64,000 nt of DNA from Desulfurellaceae bacterium. GTDB taxonomy: Bacteria; Campylobacterota_A; Desulfurellia; Desulfurellales; Hippeaceae. The stretch is from positions 1 to 64,000 of the forward strand of contig WFYS01000057.1 of the NCBI GenBank assembly GCA_015490005.1. Direction: 5' to 3'. Shown in pieces: positions 15,703-23,905 of the stretch. The translations under genes were made by a program, and so were the position numbers. Below the pieces are notes generated by a model that saw nothing but the letters and a program-made list of their open reading frames with translations, searched no databases and was not told where the DNA came from. The first letter of the stretch is position 1; every line of letters begins with the position of its first letter.

Positions 15703-18700
15703 TTATTCTTCAAAAAGTTGTCTCCAGTTAATGAAGATTAAATTTGTTATATTATCTTTTGCTACTTTTTTTGAACCACTATAAAATTGAATGGGGCGGT
15801 TATTTTTGGTTATCACTATAACTTCTGGAGAAATGCTTTTGCCTATAATCTTAGAGCGGTCTGATTTGTCGAATTTCTCAGAGTTATTGGTGTCGTTATT
15901 TGTATTATAATCTATTCCAGCTGTTGCATTGCAATATTTCAGAGCATAAACTTTGGAGATTCCTTGGGGATTACAAATATTTTTAAGAGAAGGGGTGTAT
16001 GTAGTAAAATATACTATATTGTCAAATATGGTCGGTTTTGACAGAACTTTCTCTCCACTGCTCAATTTTACGTACCAACCATATTTATTAATTAGGCTGC
16101 TCATTATAGTTTCTTTTTCAGTATTTGAGGCTCCAGAGTCTTTATCAAGCTTGTCATCCGTTAGATCAAGTAAGTCGTTTTCTGTTAGAGGAGAATTTAA
16201 ATTATTTGGCAAAGTTACCCCATAAATTCTATTTATTATATTAGTTTTAAGAGGATGTTCCCTATCTCCTGTACCGAAGAAGATAAAATAATCGTCTCTA
16301 TTAACATTCTTATAGCCACAGTTTCCTACATATGTAACGTCAGGAGAATAAAAGGTCTTCATTGTTGTGCTTGATGTATTTGTTTTAAATACAATTTTAG
16401 GCGGTGAGAATGTATATGTAGATTCATTATAATCCATACGCCAGATTTGGCCATAAATATCTGAAAAAATTACAGCTTTTAAATATCCCTCTTCATCTTC
16501 TATAACTGACGGAGTGGAAGGAATGCAGTATTTCATATTTTTGTTGTCTTTGAAAGAGTAAGAATATAATAAATTTCCCGTATTTATATCTATCACATAT
16601 ATAGCTCTTCCTTTATCGTCGGATTTCTGTACTCCATCATCTTCTTTTGGATCATATCCTCCATCAAAGATGCCTATGTATTTATTTCCAGAAGATGTTC
16701 TTATTTTACTTAGCACTATTTTGGACCATGTTTGCGAAAGTTCAGAAAACCCATTTTTCTTAGGAGATATTACCCATTCGACAGACCAATTAGTAGGGTT
16801 ACTGTTTGTTATATTTAGTGCGTAATAATGAGTTCCTCCTCTTCTTTCCCCAAAAATGAGTGTTTTTGAACCCGTAATATAATTGTTGAAATATGTAATA
16901 GGGCCATCCACATAAAATAAAGGACTTTCTATCGTTTGGTCAGTAAGATTTTTTAATTTAGATAGTAAATTTCCAGGGATAAATGCTGCGACTTCCTCTC
17001 CATTTTTATCATTAAATACATGTAGCATACCATCGTTAGCGCCAACTACTATGTAAGTTTTATTATTTCCGTAATTTATCACGACAGGGTTTGAATGTAT
17101 AATACTGCCTAAAACATTTTTTCTTACACCGATTGGATAATGGTTGGAACTACCATCATCAGCATATAGATATCCATAAATATAATTTACCAGCTTATAC
17201 TTTTCATCATCTGTATCAACTCCTAGTTGTTGTTTGGTCACATTTTGAGGTAAAAATCTCACAAGATTGCTGCTTTCGATTACATATATATTTCTTGTAG
17301 AGTATGGGTCATCTAAATCGGTGTTTAACAATGTATTTCTCAAAACTTCAGCTGCTCCACCTTTTTCCACATCTCCACCATCTGCTTCACTGCTCCAATA
17401 TGATGTAGCTGAAGAAAGAAAATTTCCGTTAGTGTCAACCGCTAAATTACCTTTAGAATCAAATATTCCAAAATCTATGTTACTATTTTGGGATAGCTTG
17501 AATTTTTTTAAATTACCTATCCATCTACCGTTTTCCATTGGCTTAAAGAACGCAAAATATATGTAATCTCCATTTTCTGTTCTATTTGCTTTATTAATTG
17601 GTACGACTGGTGCCACAAATGATGCGTTTGCTGATATAACTAATCCAAGTGAATATAGGGCGTTTATAAGTTGTTGTTTATTGAAAGCCGTTAAAAACAT
17701 TCCACCACCATCAAGAGCCGTATCTTTCAAAAGAGGGGAGTTAAGCATAAATCCAAGGGCATCCACTATGATGTTTTTGCTAGAATCGGTAGGGTTTTGA
17801 ATTATAGATTTATCTTTTATACTATGTGTATACATCCAATGAGCAACATCATCCATGTAATCTGGTGGAGGGTTACTATATTGATAAGGGTCTTCAGTCC
17901 ATCCGTCATTGTCCCAATCCGAAAATGTTACTCCACTAATCCTTCGCCAGTCGTTGTCATCAGAAGGATAGCCATCAGAAATTATTATTACATAGTTTGT
18001 TGAGCAAGGTGGCAAAAGGTTTTGTTTTTTGTGAAAATGGTTATATATGTCTTGTAACGACTCACCTAGAGGAGTTCCGCCATAAGGTTTTATTTTATTT
18101 AGTTGAGTAATTATGTTTTGTCTCATTTTATCATCACTTAAAGAAGGATTTAACGGTTGTAGAATTTTTGCTCCATTTCCACGCTTACTGAATTTAGCCA
18201 ATCCCCAGTTGATTTTTCCTCTGGTGTGATTTATAACATATATTATTCCATCTCTGACTACATCTATTCTTCTTTCCATTTTGTAACCATTATATGTTCT
18301 TACCTGCCATGTTTTTTGACCATTACTGGTTTCTAAATTATACACCTGTTGCATGTTCATCCAATTGCCTGTTACAAAAAAGTAGATGTCTTTATCTCCG
18401 TTTTTTGCTACAACGTGGTCACTTGCGTCTTTACCTATTTTACTGAAACCACTAAAATACCAACCAGGTGCGTTAAGTAAGCCACCAAAACCTTTATCTG
18501 TTTTACTTCCGTCAGGATTTATTTGCCATTCGTGTAATTTTATACCTCTATCTAAAGGTAAAGGTTCTCCATCTAATAGAATAGTCCCATCGCTACTTAC
18601 CGTTAATCTTTGCGGTTTACTACTATCTAATGGGTGTAAATTACCGTTTTCGTCTATAATTGTATTTGTATGGATAACTTGGCTTGTATACCATACGTAT

Positions 18701-19068
18701 TCAGGATCTCCTGGATCCCCAGTAAAAGTGTGAGAATTTTTTATAGTTACACCTATGTTTCCTTTTACTAATAAAATTTCGTTTCTATTGAAGTGATTAT
18801 GGTAAAAACTATTGTACGTTCCGCATCCTCCAGCAATTACATCGCAGTCCCCTAATTCAGATGCCCAATCGTAGAATGCCCCATAGTCTACCGTGTGTTC
18901 ATACACTCCATAACCCATGCTCCCGGAACTATCAAACAAAATCATTACGTTTGGTCTGACTGAGACCTTATAAATATCTGTATCATAAGCTTTTGAGATG
19001 TTGTTGCTCAAGACTACAATGAAGTTTAAGATTATCAATAGCATTATGTACTTAAAAAATTTTTGCAT
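15703..19068 (-). CDS. pilY1: Type IV pilus biogenesis/adhesion protein PilY1 (PilC)
   Basis: This is a tip-associated pilus protein for adhesion and retraction control. The 1121-residue protein has a signal peptide (residues 1-28) and a von Willebrand A domain with MIDAS motif D46-S-S-G-S50, and ISDGYPSDD further on. A DWDNDGWTED loop near residue 380 looks like a calcium site. The C-terminal PilY beta-propeller carries the signature GANDGMLHVFNDKNG near residue 680 and AFIPG. Start: ATG with TAGGAGG upstream. It is the last large gene of the fimT-pilW-pilV-pilX-pilY1 operon, 10 bp after pilX. Confidence 0.92.
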   Translation of the reverse strand: MQKFFKYIMLLIILNFIVVLSNNISKAYDTDIYKVSVRPNVMILFDSSGSMGYGVYEHTVDYGAFYDWASELGDCDVIAGGCGTYNSFYHNHFNRNEILLVKGNIGVTIKNSHTFTGDPGDPEYVWYTSQVIHTNTIIDENGNLHPLDSSKPQRLTVSSDGTILLDGEPLPLDRGIKLHEWQINPDGSKTDKGFGGLLNAPGWYFSGFSKIGKDASDHVVAKNGDKDIYFFVTGNWMNMQQVYNLETSNGQKTWQVRTYNGYKMERRIDVVRDGIIYVINHTRGKINWGLAKFSKRGNGAKILQPLNPSLSDDKMRQNIITQLNKIKPYGGTPLGESLQDIYNHFHKKQNLLPPCSTNYVIIISDGYPSDDNDWRRISGVTFSDWDNDGWTEDPYQYSNPPPDYMDDVAHWMYTHSIKDKSIIQNPTDSSKNIIVDALGFMLNSPLLKDTALDGGGMFLTAFNKQQLINALYSLGLVISANASFVAPVVPINKANRTENGDYIYFAFFKPMENGRWIGNLKKFKLSQNSNIDFGIFDSKGNLAVDTNGNFLSSATSYWSSEADGGDVEKGGAAEVLRNTLLNTDLDDPYSTRNIYVIESSNLVRFLPQNVTKQQLGVDTDDEKYKLVNYIYGYLYADDGSSNHYPIGVRKNVLGSIIHSNPVVINYGNNKTYIVVGANDGMLHVFNDKNGEEVAAFIPGNLLSKLKNLTDQTIESPLFYVDGPITYFNNYITGSKTLIFGERRGGTHYYALNITNSNPTNWSVEWVISPKKNGFSELSQTWSKIVLSKIRTSSGNKYIGIFDGGYDPKEDDGVQKSDDKGRAIYVIDINTGNLLYSYSFKDNKNMKYCIPSTPSVIEDEEGYLKAVIFSDIYGQIWRMDYNESTYTFSPPKIVFKTNTSSTTMKTFYSPDVTYVGNCGYKNVNRDDYFIFFGTGDREHPLKTNIINRIYGVTLPNNLNSPLTENDLLDLTDDKLDKDSGASNTEKETIMSSLINKYGWYVKLSSGEKVLSKPTIFDNIVYFTTYTPSLKNICNPQGISKVYALKYCNATAGIDYNTNNDTNNSEKFDKSDRSKIIGKSISPEVIVITKNNRPIQFYSGSKKVAKDNITNLIFINWRQLFEE

Positions 19069-19078
19069 TTTTAACCTC

Positions 19079-19486
19079 CTATTCCGAACTAAAACGAATT
19101 ATATTTATGTGAGTTTCTACACTTACACCTCCAACGGTAGTAATAACTTTGCAATGAAACTCTTTTGAATTTTTTGTTAAAGAATATCCAGGACGGGATA
19201 AAACTGAGGAGTATAGGTAGACAATTTTTTTCTGATATTTGAAAGGTTTATTTACAATTCCTTCGTCCAATATTGTATTGGTTTTTGAGGAGTATGGTAT
19301 AGTTATGCTTTCTATTTCTATTTTATTTGCACTGTCTGCTAAAAGGAAATTATTTATATATTTCTTTATGTTTGAGGTTAATTTTATATTTATAATGGAA
19401 CTTAAGTTTAGTGTTACTGCAATGATAAATATCATAACCAGTATAAAAAGAGCAGTTATTAATGCCGAACCTTCATTCTTGTTCAC
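19079..19486 (-). CDS. pilX: PilX-like minor pilin
   Basis: This 135-residue protein has a short polar N terminus (MNKNEGSALITALF) and a hydrophobic helix of about 25 residues. Gly6-Ser is the likely PilD cleavage point. PilX N-terminal proteins typically have this GSALIxALxxL pattern instead of the GFTLIE of classical pilins; no Glu5 is present here. The remainder is a small beta-rich head with a single Cys. Its position between pilV and pilY1 matches the standard minor-pilin order. Sequence conservation outside the helix is too low to name it with certainty. Confidence 0.75.
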   Translation of the reverse strand: MNKNEGSALITALFILVMIFIIAVTLNLSSIINIKLTSNIKKYINNFLLADSANKIEIESITIPYSSKTNTILDEGIVNKPFKYQKKIVYLYSSVLSRPGYSLTKNSKEFHCKVITTVGGVSVETHINIIRFSSE

Positions 19487-19499
19487 TGTTCTACTCCTT

Positions 19500-19871
19500 T
19501 CAGTAAATACTTGTCTTTACGGTGGAAAATTTAACAAAATGTTCTTGACCGAATTGCTTCCATTTACAGGTAACAATAATGTTATTTTTATTTTGGTTTT
19601 TATTAATTTTCCACACTATTTTATAAACAATATTGTTTGTGCCGCTAATAGAGTATTGACCCGATGATAGGTTTTGTGATGTGTATAAATCATTCATTTT
19701 ACTTTCTGCTAAATATGTGGCAGTTATTATACTTGAGTTTAGTGAGTTTGCTCTTATAATTGCTATATAAAACTTAAAGAAGGCAAGTATACCTATTAAA
19801 AGTATTAACAAAGCAATTAATACTTCTATTAGTGTAAAACCATCATTCTTCTTCGAAAATTTCACTTTCAT
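19500..19871 (-). CDS. pilV: PilV-like minor pilin
   Basis: This is a type IV prepilin of 123 residues. The prepilin peptidase site is at NDGFTLIEVLIALLIL near residue 11, with the conserved Phe+1 and Glu+5. The PilV-type context GILAFFKFYIAIIRANSL follows. The mature part is short. An in-frame TTG one codon upstream is less likely than the ATG at 19871, which has GAGG five bases before it. It lies between pilW and pilX. Confidence 0.8.
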   Translation of the reverse strand: MKVKFSKKNDGFTLIEVLIALLILLIGILAFFKFYIAIIRANSLNSSIITATYLAESKMNDLYTSQNLSSGQYSISGTNNIVYKIVWKINKNQNKNNIIVTCKWKQFGQEHFVKFSTVKTSIY

Positions 19872-19885
19872 CAAAACCTCATAAA

Positions 19886-20770
19886 TTAATTGTTTCTAAT
19901 GTAAACTGTAGAAGTAAGTAAATAATGATGATAATGGTTATTGGGTTTATATAAATAACCTGCCAAATTGTAAGTTTTTGTGTCTGTATAAGATGAATCC
20001 TGTTCTTTTGTTCTTATAAGCAGAAAAATTTTTATTAATTTGATTTTATTTTCTATTCCTGCAGTAGAATTACTCCACTTTATAGAGCTACCGTTTAAAT
20101 ATCCATATTGAAATTGGAGGTTTTCTACTATATTGTCGGATAACTTTTCGTTACCTCTACCAGCATGTTCATTGAGTTGCAAGCAGTTATCGTACACACT
20201 AAAAGTATATGCTTTTATAAGATAAACATTTTCTCCGGTAATAGCACTAACCGGAGCATTTAGGGTTAGTGTGAAGATAGAACCATTTTTTTTAATGTTT
20301 TTTATTATGTTGTAGTCTGTGTTTGGGTTGTTTTCCAAGAAAATATATTTTTTTAGGTTGGTGTCAACTATATTTGGTTTATTATCTCCTATGTTTACTT
20401 CTATTTGCTTTGTATTATCGGAATCTTTAGTTATAGTCCCTACTTTTTTAATTGCAGCTACTATTGTTAGATTGTCGCTTCCTTGCGGAGGAGTTTTATT
20501 TGTTCCGATTATTGATAATTTTACTCCGTTTATGCCGTTTGGATCAATTTTAGTGGGTTGACTGCAGCCATATCTTGCCATTTTTATTATGTTTTGCATT
20601 GTTTCCATCATTACTTTTCCTTCTTGTTGTGCGTAAACTATATGTTGCTCATTGCTGTAGTCTCTAAGTTGAGATACAAAAGTTTTTGACAATAATGCTA
20701 TCACTATAGCACTTATTGCCATTGCTACTAATAATTCTATGAGTGTAAGTCCTTTTTTATTTGATTTCAC
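19886..20770 (-). CDS. pilW: PilW-like minor pilin
   Basis: This 294-residue prepilin has cleavage site KKGLTLIELLVAMAISA (residues 6-22) and the PilW-family features of an extended C-terminal beta domain and two conserved Cys positions (RYGCSQPT, YDNCLQL). With FimT, PilV, PilX and PilY1 it would form the priming tip complex of the type IV pilus. Its start overlaps the end of fimT by 14 bp. The major pilin and assembly ATPases are not in this window. Confidence 0.85.
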   Translation of the reverse strand: MKSNKKGLTLIELLVAMAISAIVIALLSKTFVSQLRDYSNEQHIVYAQQEGKVMMETMQNIIKMARYGCSQPTKIDPNGINGVKLSIIGTNKTPPQGSDNLTIVAAIKKVGTITKDSDNTKQIEVNIGDNKPNIVDTNLKKYIFLENNPNTDYNIIKNIKKNGSIFTLTLNAPVSAITGENVYLIKAYTFSVYDNCLQLNEHAGRGNEKLSDNIVENLQFQYGYLNGSSIKWSNSTAGIENKIKLIKIFLLIRTKEQDSSYTDTKTYNLAGYLYKPNNHYHHYLLTSTVYIRNN

Positions 20771-21203
20771 TTGTAGTGACCCTTCCTAAATCATTTAGTG
20801 TTATTTTGTATTTAATGCCGCAATTTTTGTAGCCTATGATTACACTTCCAGCTTTAGTTCTTCCTAGTGGACTGAAGGTAAACTTATTGGAAGTTGGAAA
20901 GCTACTTATTATTATATTATTATTTTTAACTAGTGATAATACCGTGTTATTATCATCTATTATTTTATAACCATTATTATAAAATTCTATATACATGTAC
21001 TTTGCTGTAGATATAGCCAACATTTTTGTTTTATTTATATTTCCTGTCAAAGCTGTCACAAAAGATTTAAGCTTTGTTTTGTTGGTGTTCAAATTCATTA
21101 TGGCTATAGAGCTTATAATTGCTATAATAGCTATTGTTATAAGTAATTCAATCATGGTAATACCTTTACTTGATAATTGCAACAGTTCTGTTTTTTTTAT
21201 CAT
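20757..21203 (-). CDS. fimT: FimT/GspH-type pseudopilin
   Basis: This 148-residue prepilin has leader peptide residues 1-14 and a cleavage site SSKG/ITMIELLITIAII. The GspH/FimT features continue with NLNTNKTKLKSF and an LGRTKAGSVIIG segment in the C-terminal half. It is the first gene of the minor-pilin operon. The nearest Shine-Dalgarno sequence, AAGGAGG (21225-21219 on the minus strand), is 15 bases before the ATG, longer than usual, and no other in-frame start exists. Translation may therefore be weak. Confidence 0.82.
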   Translation of the reverse strand: MIKKTELLQLSSKGITMIELLITIAIIAIISSIAIMNLNTNKTKLKSFVTALTGNINKTKMLAISTAKYMYIEFYNNGYKIIDDNNTVLSLVKNNNIIISSFPTSNKFTFSPLGRTKAGSVIIGYKNCGIKYKITLNDLGRVTTSEIK

Positions 21204-21312
21204 ACTTTTTTACCCAATCCTCCTTACATAATTATTCTAATGAGGTTTTATAAAAAAATCATGAAACTTTTTATAGGTATCACCAGTTCAAAATTCCATG
21301 CATAATTTCTTC

Positions 21313-21341
21313 TTGACTAATGGGCATAAGATGAATATATT
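21313..21341 (+). promoter_or_regulatory. Promoter of the tRNA-Lys/tRNA-His/tsaC cluster
   Basis: TTGACT (21313-21318), exactly 17 bases, TATATT (21336-21341). The predicted start lies about 6 bases before the tRNA-Lys 5' end, as is normal for tRNA operons. Confidence 0.7.
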
Positions 21342-21353
21342 CTTTGACGAAGT

Positions 21354-21429
21354 GGGCCGCTAGCTCAGTTGGTAGAGCAACGGACTCTTAATCCGTCGGT
21401 CGTAGGTTCGACCCCTACGCGGCTCACCA
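21354..21429 (+). tRNA. tRNA-Lys (anticodon CTT), CCA encoded
   Basis: The sequence folds as a 76-base tRNA. The acceptor stem GGGCCGC pairs with GCGGCTC (one G-U), the D arm is AGCTCAGTTGGTAGAGC, the anticodon loop is CTCTTAA with anticodon CTT for AAG, and the T arm contains GGTTCGACCC. The discriminator A and CCA end are encoded at 21426-21429. tRNA-His follows after 25 bases. Confidence 0.97.
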
Positions 21430-21454
21430 TTTCTTTTTTATTTTTTACCCTTAT

Positions 21455-21531
21455 GGTGAGTATAGCTCAGTTGGCAGAGCACCAGGTTGTGGCCCTGGGG
21501 GTCGTGGGTTCAAGTCCCACTACTCACCCCA
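21455..21531 (+). tRNA. tRNA-His (anticodon GTG), CCA encoded, with G-1
   Basis: Cloverleaf of 77 bases including the extra 5' G (position -1) opposite discriminator C73, the identity element for histidyl-tRNA synthetase. The acceptor stem GTGAGTA pairs with TACTCAC, the anticodon loop is TTGTGGC, the T arm is GGTTCAAGTCC and the CCA end is encoded. It is probably co-transcribed with tRNA-Lys and possibly tsaC. Confidence 0.97.
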
Positions 21532-21559
21532 TTCTTTCTTTTGAGGAGATGATAATTGA

Positions 21560-22147
21560 ATGTTCATAACAAGAGAAAATAAAAATATAGATAAGGTTGC
21601 TTCTATACTCTCTAACAGTGGCGTACTAATCTATCCTGCATTTACAATCTACGGTTTTGGTGCATTTTTGTTTGATTATTATGCAAACAGAAGGATATTT
21701 GCGCTTAAAAAAAGGGATATTTCTAAGCCTTTTTTGGTTATCGCTAAAGAGGATTTCATTCTCAGGTGCGCTACAAATGTTGAGAAAGACAGATTGATCT
21801 ATCTTCTCAAAAACACTATAACGGTTGTTGTGAACGTGTCGTTTGAATTCCCGTTTTATGTGAGTTTAAACGGAACTGTGGCATTTAGGTTGGCAAATAC
21901 GCCGTTTTTGGATAGGGTTTGTTCGGAAACACCGGTTACATCAACGAGCATAAACATCTCAGGAGACAGCAAACCTTTGACAGATGAAAGGCTCATCTTT
22001 AAAAGGTATAAAAATAGTGTGGATGGTGTGGTTTTCGGTAGGGTTGTTGGAGAGCAGTCAACGATTGTGAGGCTCGAAGGCTCTAAAGTTACCGTTTTAA
22101 GGGAAGGTTATAATAGCGAAAAATTAAGGAGGTTTTGTGATGGTTGA
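21560..22147 (+). CDS. tsaC: Threonylcarbamoyl-AMP synthase (YrdC/Sua5 family)
   Basis: TsaC makes threonylcarbamoyl-AMP, the first step of t6A37 modification in tRNAs reading ANN codons. The 195-residue protein has the catalytic KRDISKPF motif (K-x-R/K-x-x-x-KP) near residue 51 and the STSINISG signature near residue 133. The Sua5 C-terminal domain is absent. The usual N-terminal PT-x-T-x-YGL substrate motif is modified to AFTIYGFG. It starts 28 bp after tRNA-His with GAGGAG upstream and overlaps dapL by 8 bp. It is the only TsaC in this window, and a TsaB-like gene is at 30982. Confidence 0.87.
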   Translation: MFITRENKNIDKVASILSNSGVLIYPAFTIYGFGAFLFDYYANRRIFALKKRDISKPFLVIAKEDFILRCATNVEKDRLIYLLKNTITVVVNVSFEFPFYVSLNGTVAFRLANTPFLDRVCSETPVTSTSINISGDSKPLTDERLIFKRYKNSVDGVVFGRVVGEQSTIVRLEGSKVTVLREGYNSEKLRRFCDG

Positions 22148-23297
22148 GGTGTCAAGAAGAATAAAGCAATTACCACCCTATCTATTTGCAGAGATCGATA
22201 GGCTAAAGGAAGAGGTAATTGCTAAGGGTATGGATGTCATAGACTTGGGTGTGGGCGATCCAGATATACCGACGCCAAATGAGATTGTTGAGGCAGCAAA
22301 AAAAGCCCTTGAGAAGCCAGAAAACCACAGGTATCCAAGTTACGTCGGTATGTATGAGTTTAGGAAGGCTGTGGCTGATTGGTATAAAAGGCGATTTGGC
22401 GTGGAATTTGACCCTAATACGGAGGTTGTGAGCTTGATTGGATCCAAAGAGGGTATAGCTCATCTGCCGCTTGCATACATCGATAGTGGTGATTACGCAC
22501 TTGTGCCTGATCCGGGTTATCCTGTTTATCCCGTTGCCGTTATGTTTGCGGGCGGTGAGGTATACAAGATGCCACTCCTTGAAGAAAATGACTTTTTACC
22601 TGATTTGGATGCGATTGATAGAGATATTTTGAGTAAAACAAAATTGATGTTTATTGGATATCCAAACAATCCGACCTCTGCTGTGGCTGAGAAAGATTTT
22701 TACAAAAAGGTCGTTGAACTTGCAAAGGAGTTTGATTTCATTGTGGCAAGTGACAATGCCTATTCTGAGATCTGTTACGATAATTACAGGCCCATAAGCT
22801 TTTTGGAAGTCGAGGGGGCAAAGGATGTGGGTATAGAGTTTCACTCCCTTTCAAAGACGTTCAACATGACAGGCTGGAGGATTGGTTTTGCCGTTGGAAA
22901 TAAAGATGTCATAGCTTCTCTGGGTAAGGTTAAAACAAACATCGATTCTGGCATTTTTCAGGCCGTTCAAGAAGCAGGCATTTATGCTTTAAATAACGCC
23001 GAAACTTTGAATAAAAATATCAGGGACGTTTTTCAAAAGAGAAGGGATCAGATGGTCGAGGCTTTACAAAAGGCTGGTTTTGAGTTTAAAAAGCCCCTTG
23101 CAACGTTCTATTTCTGGGTGAAGGTTCCAAAGGGTTTTACATCTTCTGAGTTTACAAAGAAGCTATTGCAGGAAAAGGGTATAGTTGTAACGCCGGGTAA
23201 TGGTTTCGGTAATGCTGGCGAGGGTTATTTTAGAATTAGCATAACGAGTCCAAGAGTTGAAGAAGCTGTTGAGAGGATAAAGAGCGCCGTTGTATAA
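22140..23297 (+). CDS. dapL: LL-diaminopimelate aminotransferase
   Basis: DapL converts tetrahydrodipicolinate directly to LL-diaminopimelate for lysine and peptidoglycan, bypassing the acyl pathway. The 385-residue class I PLP aminotransferase has the N-terminal IDLGVGDPDIPTP motif, the Asn/Pro substrate loop GYPNNPTSAV, the PLP phosphate region and catalytic lysine in SLSKTFNMTGWRIGF near residue 238, and the C-terminal arginine FRISIT. The ATG at 22140 is spaced 7 bases from AGGAGG. A closely related class I aminotransferase is an alternative, but the motif set fits DapL of the type found in deltaproteobacteria. Confidence 0.85.
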   Translation: MVEVSRRIKQLPPYLFAEIDRLKEEVIAKGMDVIDLGVGDPDIPTPNEIVEAAKKALEKPENHRYPSYVGMYEFRKAVADWYKRRFGVEFDPNTEVVSLIGSKEGIAHLPLAYIDSGDYALVPDPGYPVYPVAVMFAGGEVYKMPLLEENDFLPDLDAIDRDILSKTKLMFIGYPNNPTSAVAEKDFYKKVVELAKEFDFIVASDNAYSEICYDNYRPISFLEVEGAKDVGIEFHSLSKTFNMTGWRIGFAVGNKDVIASLGKVKTNIDSGIFQAVQEAGIYALNNAETLNKNIRDVFQKRRDQMVEALQKAGFEFKKPLATFYFWVKVPKGFTSSEFTKKLLQEKGIVVTPGNGFGNAGEGYFRISITSPRVEEAVERIKSAVV

Positions 23298-23766
23298 CAA
23301 GTGGATTTATCTCGGTTTGGGAAGCAACGTCGGCAATAGAAAAAAGAATATAAGGTTGGCTATAGCACATCTTTCGAAAAGGGTCATAGTCATTGAGGTT
23401 TCTAAGCTCTACAAGAGCGAGCCGTGGGGATATACAAGACAAAAAAGTTTCTGTAATACTATTTTAAAAGCTGATAGTAAGTTAAATCCAGTTGATTTGC
23501 TTAAGTTTGTTAAATCTATAGAAAAGAAATTAGGTAGAATTAAGAAATTTAAGTGGGGTCCTAGGACAATTGATGTTGACATAATTGCCTATAAGAATAC
23601 AATCGTCAAAAGAAAGGATTTAATGTTGCCCCATAGATATGCACATGAAAGGTTGTTTGTGGTTAAGCCTTTGTATGAGATTGGGGCAAGGTTAAAGTTG
23701 AATGGCAACGATTTAGCTTCAAATCTTAAAAGGCTCGAAGGTAAAAGTAACCTCGAGACCTGTTAA
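23290..23766 (+). CDS. folK: 6-hydroxymethyl-dihydropterin pyrophosphokinase (HPPK)
   Basis: FolK transfers pyrophosphate to 6-hydroxymethyl-dihydropterin in folate synthesis. The 158-residue protein has GLGSNVGNRKKNI at the N terminus, the conserved SKLYKSEPWGYTRQ and FCNTILKAD motifs, and the HPPK signature WGPRTIDVDIIAY near residue 92, with LPHRYAHERLFVVKPL after it. The start is a TTG overlapping the dapL stop by 8 bp, with only a weak ribosome-binding site, so translation is probably coupled to dapL. No folP or folB is adjacent. Confidence 0.93.
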   Translation: MYNKWIYLGLGSNVGNRKKNIRLAIAHLSKRVIVIEVSKLYKSEPWGYTRQKSFCNTILKADSKLNPVDLLKFVKSIEKKLGRIKKFKWGPRTIDVDIIAYKNTIVKRKDLMLPHRYAHERLFVVKPLYEIGARLKLNGNDLASNLKRLEGKSNLETC

Positions 23767-23839
23767 GGAGTTTTTATTGTATTGTATAGGTAGAAGACCC
23801 CAATTTGGGGCTTTAAACCTCCATAATGTAAGTTATCTA
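23767..23839 (+). promoter_or_regulatory. Structured leader upstream of panB (candidate pan-type RNA element)
   Basis: The leader between folK and the panB terminator folds as a long hairpin. AGGT (23788-23791) pairs with ACCT (23817-23820), and AAG (23794-23796) with CTT (23811-23813). A single bulged adenine (23797) precedes CCCC (23798-23801) pairing with GGGG (23807-23810). A known RNA class, the pan motif, precedes pantothenate genes and is defined by bulged adenosines in a hairpin. I cannot confirm membership without a covariance search. Confidence 0.5.
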
Positions 23840-23877
23840 GCCTGAATGCGCTTAAACCCGTGCATTCAGGCTTTTTT
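23840..23877 (+). terminator. Intrinsic terminator before panB (probable attenuator)
   Basis: GCCTGAATGC (23840-23849) and GCATTCAGGC (23862-23871) form a perfect 10-bp stem with a 12-base loop, followed by six Ts (23872-23877). It lies 28 bases before the panB start, after the structured leader. It either ends the dapL-folK transcript or attenuates the pan operon. Confidence 0.85.
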
Positions 23878-23905
23878 ATTTAGTTAAAAAAGAAAGGAGG
23901 CGGTT

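Noticed and set aside
15362-15784. Plus-strand 140-residue hydrophobic frame opposite the small exported protein
   Set aside because: It is the reverse of an AT-rich gene, has no Shine-Dalgarno and overlaps pilY1; the minus-strand gene has a good ribosome-binding site.
21354-21531. tRNA genes as an integration (att) site
   Set aside because: No integrase, no duplicated tRNA 3' end and housekeeping genes on both sides.
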